This document shows, in pieces, positions 38,889 through 47,475 of a DNA stretch of 64,000 nucleotides. The stretch is from Bryobacterales bacterium. Lineage in GTDB: Bacteria > Acidobacteriota > Terriglobia > Bryobacterales > Bryobacteraceae. The notes under the pieces are model-generated. The model had not been told where the DNA came from, did no database searches, and saw only the letters and a program-made list of their open reading frames with translations. Where the stretch lies: positions 44,717 to 108,716 of the forward strand of contig DAIDHC010000123.1 of NCBI GenBank assembly GCA_027452065.1. Direction: 5' to 3'. The translations under genes were made by a program, and so were the position numbers. The stretch's first letter is position 1. Every line of letters begins with the position of its first letter.

Positions 38889-39383
38889 TCAGTGATTTTG
38901 ATCGGCGTCGCGGCTTTGCGGTTCGGAATTGTATAGAGCGATCGCCTCGTTGATAGTGGCGTTCAGGTCGATATGGGAACGCGCATGCAAGCAAAAATGC
39001 AGCATATCGGCGATGATGCGCACGACCATTTTTCTATTCTGTTCATCATCAGTGCTGCTGACTAGCATTGCAGGGTTTGGGCTGAGCAGTTCGTACTCTT
39101 CCATCAGCCGGGCGGCGCGTTGCCACGACCTCAAGTCGGCATCCGGCATTCCTGGCATTTTCATCGCCTCCTGGATTTTGGCGCGATGATGGGCGGAGAT
39201 GTGCCAAAGAGCATCTAACATCGTGGCCGGTACACCTACATCGGCCCATCGCTTGATGATCGGCTCATCGATTTTGAGTTCGAGTGCCATCTTGCGTTCC
39301 CAACCTTCCTTGCCGAAAAGGGCCTTCCCCAAGGCGGCAAAGGGACCGGGAGGAAAGTTCGGAGCGGGGTTTTTATCGGCCAC
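38889..39383 (-). CDS. Hypothetical protein of the mobilization block
   Basis: About 164 residues from the GTG at 39,383, which has GGAAAGGA just upstream; a longer frame to 39,443 lacks a ribosome site. Residues near the start (NFPPGPFAALGKALFGKEGW) are followed by helical segments (KIDEPIIKRWADVGVPATML, MVVRIIADMLHFCLHARSH). No family recognised. It sits between the relaxase and the two coiled-coil genes on the same strand. Confidence 0.6.
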   Translation of the reverse strand: MADKNPAPNFPPGPFAALGKALFGKEGWERKMALELKIDEPIIKRWADVGVPATMLDALWHISAHHRAKIQEAMKMPGMPDADLRSWQRAARLMEEYELLSPNPAMLVSSTDDEQNRKMVVRIIADMLHFCLHARSHIDLNATINEAIALYNSEPQSRDADQNH

Positions 39384-39542
39384 GGCGGTATTCCTTTCCA
39401 GACAAATTGTATGATGCTGCCCGGACGAATCGAGTGCGGTCAAGGCGCCGGCTTACTTCGTGAACTCCCGAGGATTGAGCTTGGGAGGCACGTCCTGATT
39501 AACCCGCCTTACGGGCGCCGGTTTGTAAGCGTAATTGCGGCA

Positions 39543-39809
39543 TCAGGGGGTGAAGCGCGGCGCTGGAGCCGGGCGCTGCTTAGCCCTATGGACGAAAGTC
39601 GAGGAGATGTGCGGCGCAAGCGGGACGTAGCGCTCGATAACAGGAATGTGGTGAGCGATGCGGAATATGAACTGCGAAGTTTTGGGATGCTCCGCGATGA
39701 ATCGCGAAATCCGCGGGTGCTCGGCCATGAAGCGGCTGAAGGCCGGGTGTGCGTGGGAGAGGCCCGCGGGTACTGCAACTTTCGTCTTCTGGCTCGGGGT
39801 TTGCTGCAT
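39543..39809 (-). CDS. Small protein with decapeptide repeats, after the relaxase
   Basis: 88 residues, beginning 12 bases after the relaxase stop. The middle carries a repeated unit of ten residues: FSRFMAEHPR, ISRFIAEHPK, TSQFIFRIAH. Such repeats hint at a helical, possibly membrane-interacting segment. There is no clear ribosome site, so translation would rely on coupling to the relaxase. A long frame on the other strand overlaps it but has no repeats or start signal. Confidence 0.5.
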   Translation of the reverse strand: MQQTPSQKTKVAVPAGLSHAHPAFSRFMAEHPRISRFIAEHPKTSQFIFRIAHHIPVIERYVPLAPHISSTFVHRAKQRPAPAPRFTP

Positions 39810-39823
39810 GAACCGCGAGCCGG

Positions 39824-42178
39824 TTATTTTCCCGTTCCGGGGGGTGATTCCCCCTCCTCGAGCCCAAGCTCTTTACGCTCCTGCTCCGTCTTAAGCCGGT
39901 CCGCTTCGATTTCGGCGAGGAAGCGCTTTGCCTCCTGCCGCTCGATGACGAAGCGCTCGGTTTCCTCTTTATACTTGCGCTCGCGCTCGCCCTGGTCTTG
40001 CAGTTGGCGCTCTTTCAAGCTGTCCAGATTGGTCAGCCGTGATTGATCCAAGCGCTTGATAAAGTCGCGGCGCTCATTTTTCTGGCGCTGGGTGAGTTCT
40101 TCGATCTCCCGCTGTTTTGCGGCTTCATTCCGGGCGGCTTCGACCGGATTGATGCGCCTATTGATCGCGTCGAGAACGCCCCGGACGCCCTTATGTTCCG
40201 GGTTGAGGCGCTCGGACAGGGCTCCCCTGTCCGCCTGCTGCCTGAGGTCGAAGTCCTCAAGCTTCCACGCGCCCTCATTGCGGAGTTCAGTATCTTTCTG
40301 GCGATACTCGGCAGCGTTGAAGTCGGCCCACTTCTGCCGGTCCTCGTCCTGGCTCTTGCGGAGCGTATTTCTGAGGGCGGTGATTTCTGGGTCTTCAGGC
40401 GGCGGCGCCGTCGGCGGAGCGGCGGACGGTGCAGGAATATCGACAGCCCGTGTTTGTCCGGTTTGCTGCGGTGCCGCAGGGTTTTCCGTGCTGCGCTGCG
40501 GCAGGAACTTGGAAGGTACGCTCGATTTGGCCGATACCGGGAGGGGCTGTTCTACGGGCTTTGGCGGGGCTGGCGTGGCTTCGGGGGCCTTCCGTGTCCG
40601 GTCGGTGGGCACGAACCTGGATGCTTCCAGGCCCTTTTCTTCCGGTCCGGGGACGCTCCCTGCCTTGCGCTGCTTTCGTAGCGCAAGGGCGTCCGTGATG
40701 GTCGGGAGCCCCGCGAGGGGCGCAACATCGCCCATGAAGGCGTCAACTTCCTTTTTCTTAAGACTGAGATTGCGGGTCAGCAGGGAATGCCCGCCGGCCT
40801 GATCAATCACGAGATAGCCCTTGTCGCCCCTGGCCAGCAGATACCCGGCTTCCTCCAGGGCGGCCTTGAAAGCCTGGGCGCCGTCGGCGGCTGCATGAAG
40901 GGCGGCGATTGCCGTCATGCGATCGGCGCGCTTGGGCTTCTCTTCGGGCGCAGAGGGTGCGGTCTCGGGCGATACGAATTTGGAGGCTTCTACGCCCGGC
41001 GAGGCTTCTGGAGACGCCTTGCGGCTTTGCTCGGTTTTCTGCCGCTGCAACTCCTGGGCTTCGTGCGCCGCCGGGAGTGACGCCAGCCCGAAGGGCGCCA
41101 TGAACGCCTTGAATTCCCTGCTCTTTGTGCCGGAGATATGCGGGAGCAACCCGAAAATACTCCCCTCGGCGTCTACGAAGACATACCCGTTCTTCGTACC
41201 CTTGGCCAGCAGATAGCCCGCTTCTTCCAAAGCATTCTTAAATGCCAGACCGTCATCACAGGACGCGCGGATGCGGGTGATCTGCTGGCGGCGCTCCGCC
41301 GTCGTCATTCCTTGGGGCTTCGCCTGGGACCGGCCCGTCTCGCTGGAATTTTCGGTTTCCTGGGCCTTGGCTTTTTGCATTGCCTTTACGTCATCGACCT
41401 CGGGAAGCTGAGCCAGGGGCACGTCGGCCATGAATGCTTCAACATCGGGTTTCTTGAGCCTGAGGTCTCTGCCGAGGACGAAATGATCCCCGGCCTGATT
41501 GACGATCATGTATCCGCGCACGCCTTGGGCGAGGACGTATCCAGCGTTTTCCAGGGCGCTTTTGAGTTCCTGTCCGTTGGCCGAGGCCGCGTGCAAAGCG
41601 CGGATCTGGTCCTTGCGCTCGCGCGCATCGATGCCGGAACGCTCGCCCTTCTGCCACTCGGCGTGGTTGAAGTCGGCTTTGGGAATTTCGGGCTGCTTCT
41701 GTCGGTTCCGTTTGGCGAACTTCCCCGGCACCAGCTCATGCCCGAATTCCAGTTCGAGACGCAAGCTGGCGCGCTCGTGGGCATAGTAATTATTGTTGTC
41801 GCGCTTCAGCGTGAGCGTTTCGTAGTCCGTGCGGCACCAGACGACATGGAGGTGCACCCGCCCGTGTTTCTCGTGCATGACGACGACGCGGGGCTGCCCC
41901 TGAAGCTTGAGTTCCTCCTCGGCTACTTCGACGCAACGCGCCAGCTGCTCGGCGGTAAGGGTGTATTGCTCGGCGGGGTCTATATTGAGGTGATAGAGGC
42001 CCCTTGGATTTGGGCTGCGAGTGGCTTCGGACATCGTCTGCCAGTCGTAGAACGCGCCCTCCAGCGTGTCGGAAAGGGCGTTCAACTCGAGGATCTCGAC
42101 GCGCTCGTTCGTATCAACCCGCTGCAGGTGGTAAGCGAGCTGTTTGGGCGCGGCTCTGCTACCACCCTTGAAGATCAC
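39824..42178 (-). CDS. Relaxase of the MobA/VirD2 (HUH) type
   Basis: 784 residues. The N-terminal 150 residues are an HUH nicking domain: YHL at Y16 is the likely catalytic tyrosine, and HEKHGRVHLHVVW (H102, H105, H109, H111) holds the metal-binding histidines. It nicks one strand at oriT and leads it into the recipient. Residues about 185-505 contain three copies of a module: GQELKSALENAGYVLAQGV, LAFKNALEEAGYLLAKGT and AQAFKAALEEAGYLLARGDK. A Pro-rich linker and a long coiled coil (about 600-780) follow. The start overlaps the mobC stop (ATGA). The module is also found in the gene at 37,362. Confidence 0.9.
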   Translation of the reverse strand: MIFKGGSRAAPKQLAYHLQRVDTNERVEILELNALSDTLEGAFYDWQTMSEATRSPNPRGLYHLNIDPAEQYTLTAEQLARCVEVAEEELKLQGQPRVVVMHEKHGRVHLHVVWCRTDYETLTLKRDNNNYYAHERASLRLELEFGHELVPGKFAKRNRQKQPEIPKADFNHAEWQKGERSGIDARERKDQIRALHAASANGQELKSALENAGYVLAQGVRGYMIVNQAGDHFVLGRDLRLKKPDVEAFMADVPLAQLPEVDDVKAMQKAKAQETENSSETGRSQAKPQGMTTAERRQQITRIRASCDDGLAFKNALEEAGYLLAKGTKNGYVFVDAEGSIFGLLPHISGTKSREFKAFMAPFGLASLPAAHEAQELQRQKTEQSRKASPEASPGVEASKFVSPETAPSAPEEKPKRADRMTAIAALHAAADGAQAFKAALEEAGYLLARGDKGYLVIDQAGGHSLLTRNLSLKKKEVDAFMGDVAPLAGLPTITDALALRKQRKAGSVPGPEEKGLEASRFVPTDRTRKAPEATPAPPKPVEQPLPVSAKSSVPSKFLPQRSTENPAAPQQTGQTRAVDIPAPSAAPPTAPPPEDPEITALRNTLRKSQDEDRQKWADFNAAEYRQKDTELRNEGAWKLEDFDLRQQADRGALSERLNPEHKGVRGVLDAINRRINPVEAARNEAAKQREIEELTQRQKNERRDFIKRLDQSRLTNLDSLKERQLQDQGERERKYKEETERFVIERQEAKRFLAEIEADRLKTEQERKELGLEEGESPPGTGK

Positions 42179-42693
42179 GCAGTTCTGCTACCTCCGGTGA
42201 ACTTGCTGTCGGGGGGCACGGAACCAGGGGGTACTTTTGTAGGTCCATCGAGTTCCTGTCGCAGCATTCTGCGGGGTGGCCGGGGGCCTACGGCTTTTGC
42301 CGGCGGGGCGTCGCGGCCCATTTGCCGGTACAGGAAATCCCGGTAATCCAGGGCGGCCTCCTGGGCTTCGTCGAAGGCCATAGGGTCAAAACCGTGGATA
42401 TTGGCCTGGTGGGCCATCTGATTGTGAAGGGCGCGGATCGAGCCGAGGCTGCCCAGCAGGGTGGTCACATTCTCAACCTCGGTGATCGGCCGGCGCCGGG
42501 CGCGAAAACCATCGTCCTCTTCGTCGAGCCTCATCCTGGCATAGGCGCCCAGGGTGTAGCCCGCCTCCTTGGCCCTGGCCGACACGCGATTGAATGCCTC
42601 GGTAGTGACCCGTAGCCGGATGAACTTGTCCTTGTTCTTTTCCTTGTTCTTGTCCTTCGGGGGCTTGCTTTTGCCGGAGGGCGTTTTCTTCAT
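42175..42693 (-). CDS. mobC: MobC-like relaxosome accessory protein
   Basis: 172 residues. A lysine-rich start (KPPKDKNKEKNKDKF) is followed by a ribbon-helix-helix-like strand and helix (IRLRVTTEAFNRVSARAKEA) and the segment VTTLLGSLGSIRALHNQMAHQ typical of MobC. It should bind DNA at oriT and help the relaxase melt the nic region. Its stop overlaps the relaxase start by four bases, so they are made together. Confidence 0.82.
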   Translation of the reverse strand: MKKTPSGKSKPPKDKNKEKNKDKFIRLRVTTEAFNRVSARAKEAGYTLGAYARMRLDEEDDGFRARRRPITEVENVTTLLGSLGSIRALHNQMAHQANIHGFDPMAFDEAQEAALDYRDFLYRQMGRDAPPAKAVGPRPPRRMLRQELDGPTKVPPGSVPPDSKFTGGSRTA

Positions 42694-42738
42694 GAGGTTC
42701 CTTTCTGCTGTGGGCTGAACAATGGGACCTAAGGGGCG

Positions 42739-43095
42739 TCAGGAATCGCTGGATGTGGCTGGGGTATTCTCGGCTGGCCGGGGGCCATAGAGATCGTCCC
42801 AATCCTGGATCAGTTGGGCGAATTCGGCGGCGAGGCCGGGGATCTGCTTCATCGCGTCGGGGCGCTGGGCTGCGAAAGACTGGAGACACCCCTCGTAGTC
42901 CTTGGCGAAGCTCGCGAGGCGCCGGAAAAGCGCGAAGAAGGCGACTGGCTCGGGCAGCTCGTCGCTCGACAGCCCGCGCACCTTCAGGTAGGTCCCGAGG
43001 TCTAGGCCGACACTCTGCGCTTTCGTCCTTATGGTTTCCGCTTCTTCCTCGGTGAGGTCGACGACCATGTCGATGAACTGGTTTGCCTGAGCCAT
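42739..43095 (-). CDS. Second small DNA-binding-like protein upstream of mobC
   Basis: About 118 residues from the ATG at 43,095, which has AAAGGAG 9 bases upstream; the longer frame to 43,554 runs through non-coding repeats. The start MAQANQFIDMVVDLTEEEAE and RTKAQSVGLDLGTYLKVRG look like a ribbon-helix-helix protein of the MobC kind. It heads the relaxase operon, next to the candidate oriT. Confidence 0.68.
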   Translation of the reverse strand: MAQANQFIDMVVDLTEEEAETIRTKAQSVGLDLGTYLKVRGLSSDELPEPVAFFALFRRLASFAKDYEGCLQSFAAQRPDAMKQIPGLAAEFAQLIQDWDDLYGPRPAENTPATSSDS

Positions 43096-43129
43096 GGATG
43101 GTCTCCTTTCGTCGTGATGCCGGGCCATC

Positions 43130-43500
43130 CACGGCCGCCCCGCTACCGCCGCTGAAGAGCGCCCAGGGGCGCCCGCTATGTTCTTAGTCGTAGGCCGTTG
43201 ACGAGCGATCTTTCCTAACAAGGGAAGTCGCTCCGTTTGTAAGGTCGCAGGGGCACTACAAGCCCCCGCAGTGTCGCAGAGGCGGCGCCTCCGCAGGTCG
43301 CAGGGCAGCGCCCCGGTAATCACGGCATGGGCGGCCAGCCAACATGCCGTTCGGGGCAATAGCCCCGACACACGCCCCGCCGCGTCAGGCGGTCGGAGGG
43401 GGATACCACAAGGGGAAGAGCGAACGCGGTCCCCTTTGGCAAGCCCTGACATGGACCACACGCTTTTTGTGGGACATGTCGTGGCTTGCATTCCGCGCAA
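43130..43500. other. Candidate origin of transfer (oriT) with hairpins and GTCGCAG repeats
   Basis: No gene fits here. Three GTCGCAG words occur within 75 bases (about 43,236, 43,271 and 43,298), each starting a short GC-rich hairpin (GGGGC..GCCCC, GAGGCGGCGCCTC, GGGCAGCGCCC). AAGGGGA and TCCCCTT pair around 43,411-43,436. Then a large imperfect hairpin runs from 43,439 to 43,489: GCAAGCC, GACATG, CCACA face TGTGG, CATGTC, GGCTTGC. Position just upstream of two MobC-like genes and the relaxase supports oriT. The nic site is not identified. Confidence 0.55.
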
Positions 43501-43965
43501 AGTCACGATTACCTCGTATCGTTGAAGTTTACCATAATACTGAACGCGGTACAAGACTACCGCTATTTCCGTCGGAGTCTCAGGGGTTTATTGATCTGGC
43601 GTTTTGGCCACCCATCACGTTTTCCCCTATTTGGTGATTCGCTACACCACGGCTCTTTCTCGATCCTTCACCACTCCGCTGCTGCCCTTTTCTGGCTGAT
43701 CCCGTCCTGCACCGAGCGTCCACCTTCAGGGAAAGAAGCGGCACGAGATCGATCACGGAGATGGGGCGAGATTTCGGTTTGGTTGACGGTGCTTTGATGG
43801 CCGATACCATGGGGCAAGGTGGGCTTGACCCCTTCCTGGGAGGACTAGGACATCAAGCAGACAACTCTGGAGTACCGTCCCGTGAAAATGCCCGGATGAG
43901 TGCGCTGGTCAAGGTCTCCCCACAGCCCCTTGGGACGTCCTTACCGTCGGGGCCAGATCTCGGGA

Positions 43966-44000
43966 CGAGAAAAGAAGCCGGGCTCTTGTGGAGCCCGGCT
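43966..44000 (-). terminator. Terminator downstream of virD4
   Basis: On the minus strand: GCCGGGCTC, loop CACAA, GAGCCCGGC (43,977-43,999), followed by TTCTTTTC. A perfect nine-base GC stem and a T-rich tail, 150 bases after the virD4 stop. Confidence 0.72.
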
Positions 44001-44147
44001 ACCGTTTCCTGTCGATCCTTCGGAGCCATCTTCCGGGGCAGTGGAAGGAAGGCACTCGAAACCGACCAAGCGACCATACGAGGAAATGGTTAATTATTGG
44101 TTAACGTGGGGGCGCTTGGCATCAGCGGCTGGCACCGCGCCGCCCCA

Positions 44148-46466
44148 TTAATCTTTGGCCGGATCGTTTTTCGCCGAGTCAACCGGCTTGCGTTTCCGCG
44201 GAATGGGCGGCTCGTAAGTCGAGCCGGGGAGGACCTGGTCGAAACTCGCATCGTCGGGTTGCGGCTGGGGTGCCGGCGATGACTTCTCCGAGGCCCCGGT
44301 ACCGTCCTGCTTCGGAGCATACCTCGCCCAGTCGTAAGGCTTGCCTTTCGGCGGGGCGGGTTCGGGCGGCTTCGTGTCGCTGGGGGCTGGATTGTAATGC
44401 GACGGGGGCGATTGCGGTGTCGGTGACCTCTGCTCCGGAGACGGCGTACCCGGCTCCTTCGAAGCATACTTCGTATAGTCGATAGGTTTCCGATGCATCC
44501 GAGGTGCTACCTCATCTGGCTCCATGGCTTCTCCATTAGCGGCGGGGGTAGCGTACTTCCCGAGGTCGATCTTCTTGCGGGGCTTCAGCCAATTGACGAT
44601 GAACTCAAGAGGCGACCAAGCTGGTGCGGAGGGCGGATCTGCTTGCGAATAAGGGCGCATCCTGGACGCGTGCCGGGGCCAGACCGTGTTCACCGGAGTG
44701 CCAGGCTTTGCCTGAGGGGGCGGCTGCGGCTGACATTGTGCCTTGCCCGAGTCCAGGGCGGCATTCCGGTCGAAATACAGGGGCGAATACAAGCCAGGGA
44801 ACATGGAGAACGCGCCCGGCAGCTCCCAATAGCTGATTGGTTCCAGATAATAGGGGCGCGTCCCAGGGGCGAGGAGGATCGCGGTCCTGCTCCCAAGATT
44901 TAGCACTTCGTCGGGCGTGAGCAGCGGCCGGCCTACCTCTCCGTAACTGGTATTCTCTCCCTCACTCGTACTCGAACTGCCGCCTTGGGGTCCGCCGGAA
45001 AAGGAACTACCCCTGTTCTCGCCCCGGCCGACGGTCCGAACGGTCTTGTTCCCGAGCATTTTGCTCACATATTCGGCGCTTTGCAGGTCATTGACATTGC
45101 AAAACCATTTGTAGGAGCAATTGCCAATGATGTCGATATGGGCCTCCCCATAAATGTCCTTGAGGCGAGCGATGGATTGCGCCACCAATGTGAAATCTAT
45201 CCCCGCCCCGCGCATGGTGGCTATGTCGGTCGCCATGCTTGGAAGGGCGCCCAAACTGGGGAATTCGTCGATCATGAACATGCACCGATAGCGCGCGCCG
45301 GGAGGCTTGCGCTTGTAGACATGCATGGCGGCCGAGATCATAAGCCGGACCCAGACCCGCTGGGTCTCGATCTTGTCCCAGGGCACGACCAGATAGACCG
45401 TCGTGGGGCGGTCCTTTTCCGCCCCGGTCAGATCGGCCATCGAGAACGAGGAGGTCGCCGTCGCCGCCTGGATGCGGGGGTCGGTTAGAAAGGCCGTCGC
45501 CTCGCTGATGTGGAACATGACGCCGCCGTAGGTCACGTCCGGCATGTCAAGAAAGGGCGCGGCGAGCCTGCGAATTGCGCCCCCGAACGGGATACGTTTG
45601 CTCGCCATGCTCGTCACAAACTCGTTCGTAAAGGACTTCCTGTCGCGGTTCAGGATCTCCGAAAGACGGGAAAGCGTCTTTTCCTCGCCAGGCTGATCTG
45701 TCAGCCATAAAAGCGTGGCGGCGATGATGTTCGCGGCGCTCGAAGCCCAGATGGGCTCCTTTTGACCTTGGGCGGGGCTCATGGCCGCGGCCATCGACTG
45801 GGCGATGGACACGACGTTCGGATCGTTCTTATCGAGAATGTCGAGCGGGTTGTAGGTTGCCGGCCCAAACCCGAATTTGGTGAAGGTATCGCCAAGCTCG
45901 TTCCACGGGTTCACAATGTGGACGTGGCTGGTGAGTGCCCGCGTGCGGGCGGAAATCGAGGCGTTTTCGGCTTTGGGGTCAAAAACAACCATGCTGGCCG
46001 CCCCGCCTGCGCCCGGTCCTCTGCCGTTTCCCAAGCCGTACCGCAGCAGCGTGGGCACGAGCACTTTTATTCCTTTTCCCGTAGAAGTTTTTGCGATCAG
46101 GATCGAATGCGACTCGGGGCCGCTACAAATCGGCGCGCCCCTGCCAGTCGGATTGTCGGGGCTGGAAGACTTGCCGAAGAACACCCCTGACCAGACCTCT
46201 TCGCCGCCTTCCTGCAGCGAGGTGGCCTCGGGCGCATAGCTGGCGGTTCCAAAATTGTCGGAAAGGGGCGGAAGCTGGGGGCCTTGAGGGGGCGGCGCCT
46301 TTTGAAAGACCGAGTCCCACATCCCCATGCCCATGAGGGTGAGCACCACAAACGCGATCAGGGAGCGTATGGGGTGCTCCATGGTTCCGGAAAAATCGTG
46401 CAGGAAAAAGAGCAGTATCAGGCTGACAACAGCGATGTGGCCGGCGATGCGGATGGTCCGCTTCAT
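44148..46466 (-). CDS. virD4: VirD4/TraG-type coupling protein
   Basis: 772 residues. Two N-terminal membrane helices (residues about 9-25 and 32-50) anchor it in the inner membrane. The ATPase follows: Walker A-like ILIAKTSTGKGIKVLVPT (124-139) and Walker B RCMFMIDEFPSLGALPS (394-410). The stretch TDIATMRGAGIDFTLVAQSI is also typical of the family. The last 200 residues are Pro-rich and repetitive. The protein carries the relaxase-DNA complex to a type IV channel. No virB genes are in the window, so the channel is outside or borrowed. Confidence 0.93.
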   Translation of the reverse strand: MKRTIRIAGHIAVVSLILLFFLHDFSGTMEHPIRSLIAFVVLTLMGMGMWDSVFQKAPPPQGPQLPPLSDNFGTASYAPEATSLQEGGEEVWSGVFFGKSSSPDNPTGRGAPICSGPESHSILIAKTSTGKGIKVLVPTLLRYGLGNGRGPGAGGAASMVVFDPKAENASISARTRALTSHVHIVNPWNELGDTFTKFGFGPATYNPLDILDKNDPNVVSIAQSMAAAMSPAQGQKEPIWASSAANIIAATLLWLTDQPGEEKTLSRLSEILNRDRKSFTNEFVTSMASKRIPFGGAIRRLAAPFLDMPDVTYGGVMFHISEATAFLTDPRIQAATATSSFSMADLTGAEKDRPTTVYLVVPWDKIETQRVWVRLMISAAMHVYKRKPPGARYRCMFMIDEFPSLGALPSMATDIATMRGAGIDFTLVAQSIARLKDIYGEAHIDIIGNCSYKWFCNVNDLQSAEYVSKMLGNKTVRTVGRGENRGSSFSGGPQGGSSSTSEGENTSYGEVGRPLLTPDEVLNLGSRTAILLAPGTRPYYLEPISYWELPGAFSMFPGLYSPLYFDRNAALDSGKAQCQPQPPPQAKPGTPVNTVWPRHASRMRPYSQADPPSAPAWSPLEFIVNWLKPRKKIDLGKYATPAANGEAMEPDEVAPRMHRKPIDYTKYASKEPGTPSPEQRSPTPQSPPSHYNPAPSDTKPPEPAPPKGKPYDWARYAPKQDGTGASEKSSPAPQPQPDDASFDQVLPGSTYEPPIPRKRKPVDSAKNDPAKD

Positions 46467-46617
46467 TCCGGTTATTGCCCCTCCCGGATCACTCCGTTAT
46501 TGACGCGGCGCAACAACCAGGCCGGTACGGCGCAACTAGTCGAGGTGTAAATTCTCCGCACCGGGCTGTGCCCGGACCGAAACCGCGCAGCCGGACTGTT
46601 GCCAGGGCGAAGCATAT

Positions 46618-46923
46618 TCAGAATGGGCCGTTGGGGCTTTCCGGGGCGGTCTTTTCCGGCTCGAGGATTTCCTTTTTTTTCTCTTCCGGCATGCCCCGCT
46701 CGTCGCAGACGCGGTTCCAGGCTTTCACCATGCTGTCGAACATCAGCGGGTCGATCTTGATCTGGGTCAGTACGAGACGCAGGAACGCCGTAGGCAGTTC
46801 CGCCCGGTCTTTGCCGGCTTCGAGCGCTTCCTTGGCCGCACGGCAGAAAATGTCCCAAGACTCGAATTCATCCGTGTCCTGAAACGCGGCAAAAAGGGCG
46901 TCAATCTCTTCTTCGCTGGGCAT
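46618..46923 (-). CDS. Small acidic protein upstream of virD4
   Basis: 101 residues (MPSEEEIDALFAAFQDTDEF). Mostly helical, with RLVLTQIKIDPLMFDSMVKA in the middle. No known family. It lies 151 bases upstream of virD4 on the same strand; the gap contains a small GC hairpin. Probably an accessory transfer protein, by position only. Confidence 0.62.
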   Translation of the reverse strand: MPSEEEIDALFAAFQDTDEFESWDIFCRAAKEALEAGKDRAELPTAFLRLVLTQIKIDPLMFDSMVKAWNRVCDERGMPEEKKKEILEPEKTAPESPNGPF

Positions 46924-47072
46924 AGGCTTAATGCAAGCGAACTATGGAATTCGCTTACCAGTCTATCGAGAATTGATGAGGGCGGGCGGTTGAAAGCTCT
47001 TCTTCTCCTCCGGCACGGCCTTGATCTTAGTGTGTTGACAGTTTCCGCTGGGCTGCCTATCAACGAGAGACC

Positions 47073-47468
47073 ATGATAATCAAGGGCCGAAAACTCGAAC
47101 GGACGGACGACCTCAGGCGCTATCTATTGCCGGACGGGGACAACATCCGTATACCGAGGAACGCGCTGAAAGCATGGGAAAAGAACGCTCGCCGCCTAAC
47201 GGCAGCCTCTCGGACGCGCAACAAAAAAAGTCGCGTGCACGAGAGTGTTCTAGACCTGCGGGAAACGCTGTTCAAACTTCTCGCCCGTGGCGTCGCCTTA
47301 CAGGACGCTGCTGCGGCCCTGACCACCGTACTGGTCCAGCTTCTTGTCGTCTCGCACGGCGCGGCCGCCGTCGTGGACCTGCATATCAAATTAGATGGCG
47401 CCGACCTAGTCGCGCGCCGTCCCCCAAAAAAACGGAAGTCGCGGAAGAAACCCAGTCGACGCGAATAG
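47073..47468 (+). CDS. Hypothetical protein
   Basis: 131 residues (MIIKGRKLERTDDLRRYLLP). The N-terminal half is basic; residues 65-110 are helical and hydrophobic (LFKLLARGVALQDAAAALTT); the C-terminus is very basic (PPKKRKSRKKPSRRE). No family. It is the first of three plus-strand unknown genes, and its stop is 7 bases before the next start. Confidence 0.55.
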   Translation: MIIKGRKLERTDDLRRYLLPDGDNIRIPRNALKAWEKNARRLTAASRTRNKKSRVHESVLDLRETLFKLLARGVALQDAAAALTTVLVQLLVVSHGAAAVVDLHIKLDGADLVARRPPKKRKSRKKPSRRE

Positions 47469-47475
47469 CCACAAG

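Noticed and set aside
41138..42346. A 402-codon plus-strand frame
   Set aside because: Antisense of the relaxase and mobC. The relaxase carries the HUH motif and overlaps mobC in a normal operon.
43236..43310. A CRISPR array from the GTCGCAG repeats
   Set aside because: Repeats are only 7 bases, unevenly spaced and part of hairpins; no cas genes are present.
43761..44093. A 110-codon plus-strand frame between oriT and virD4
   Set aside because: It spans the virD4 terminator hairpin and has no ribosome site.
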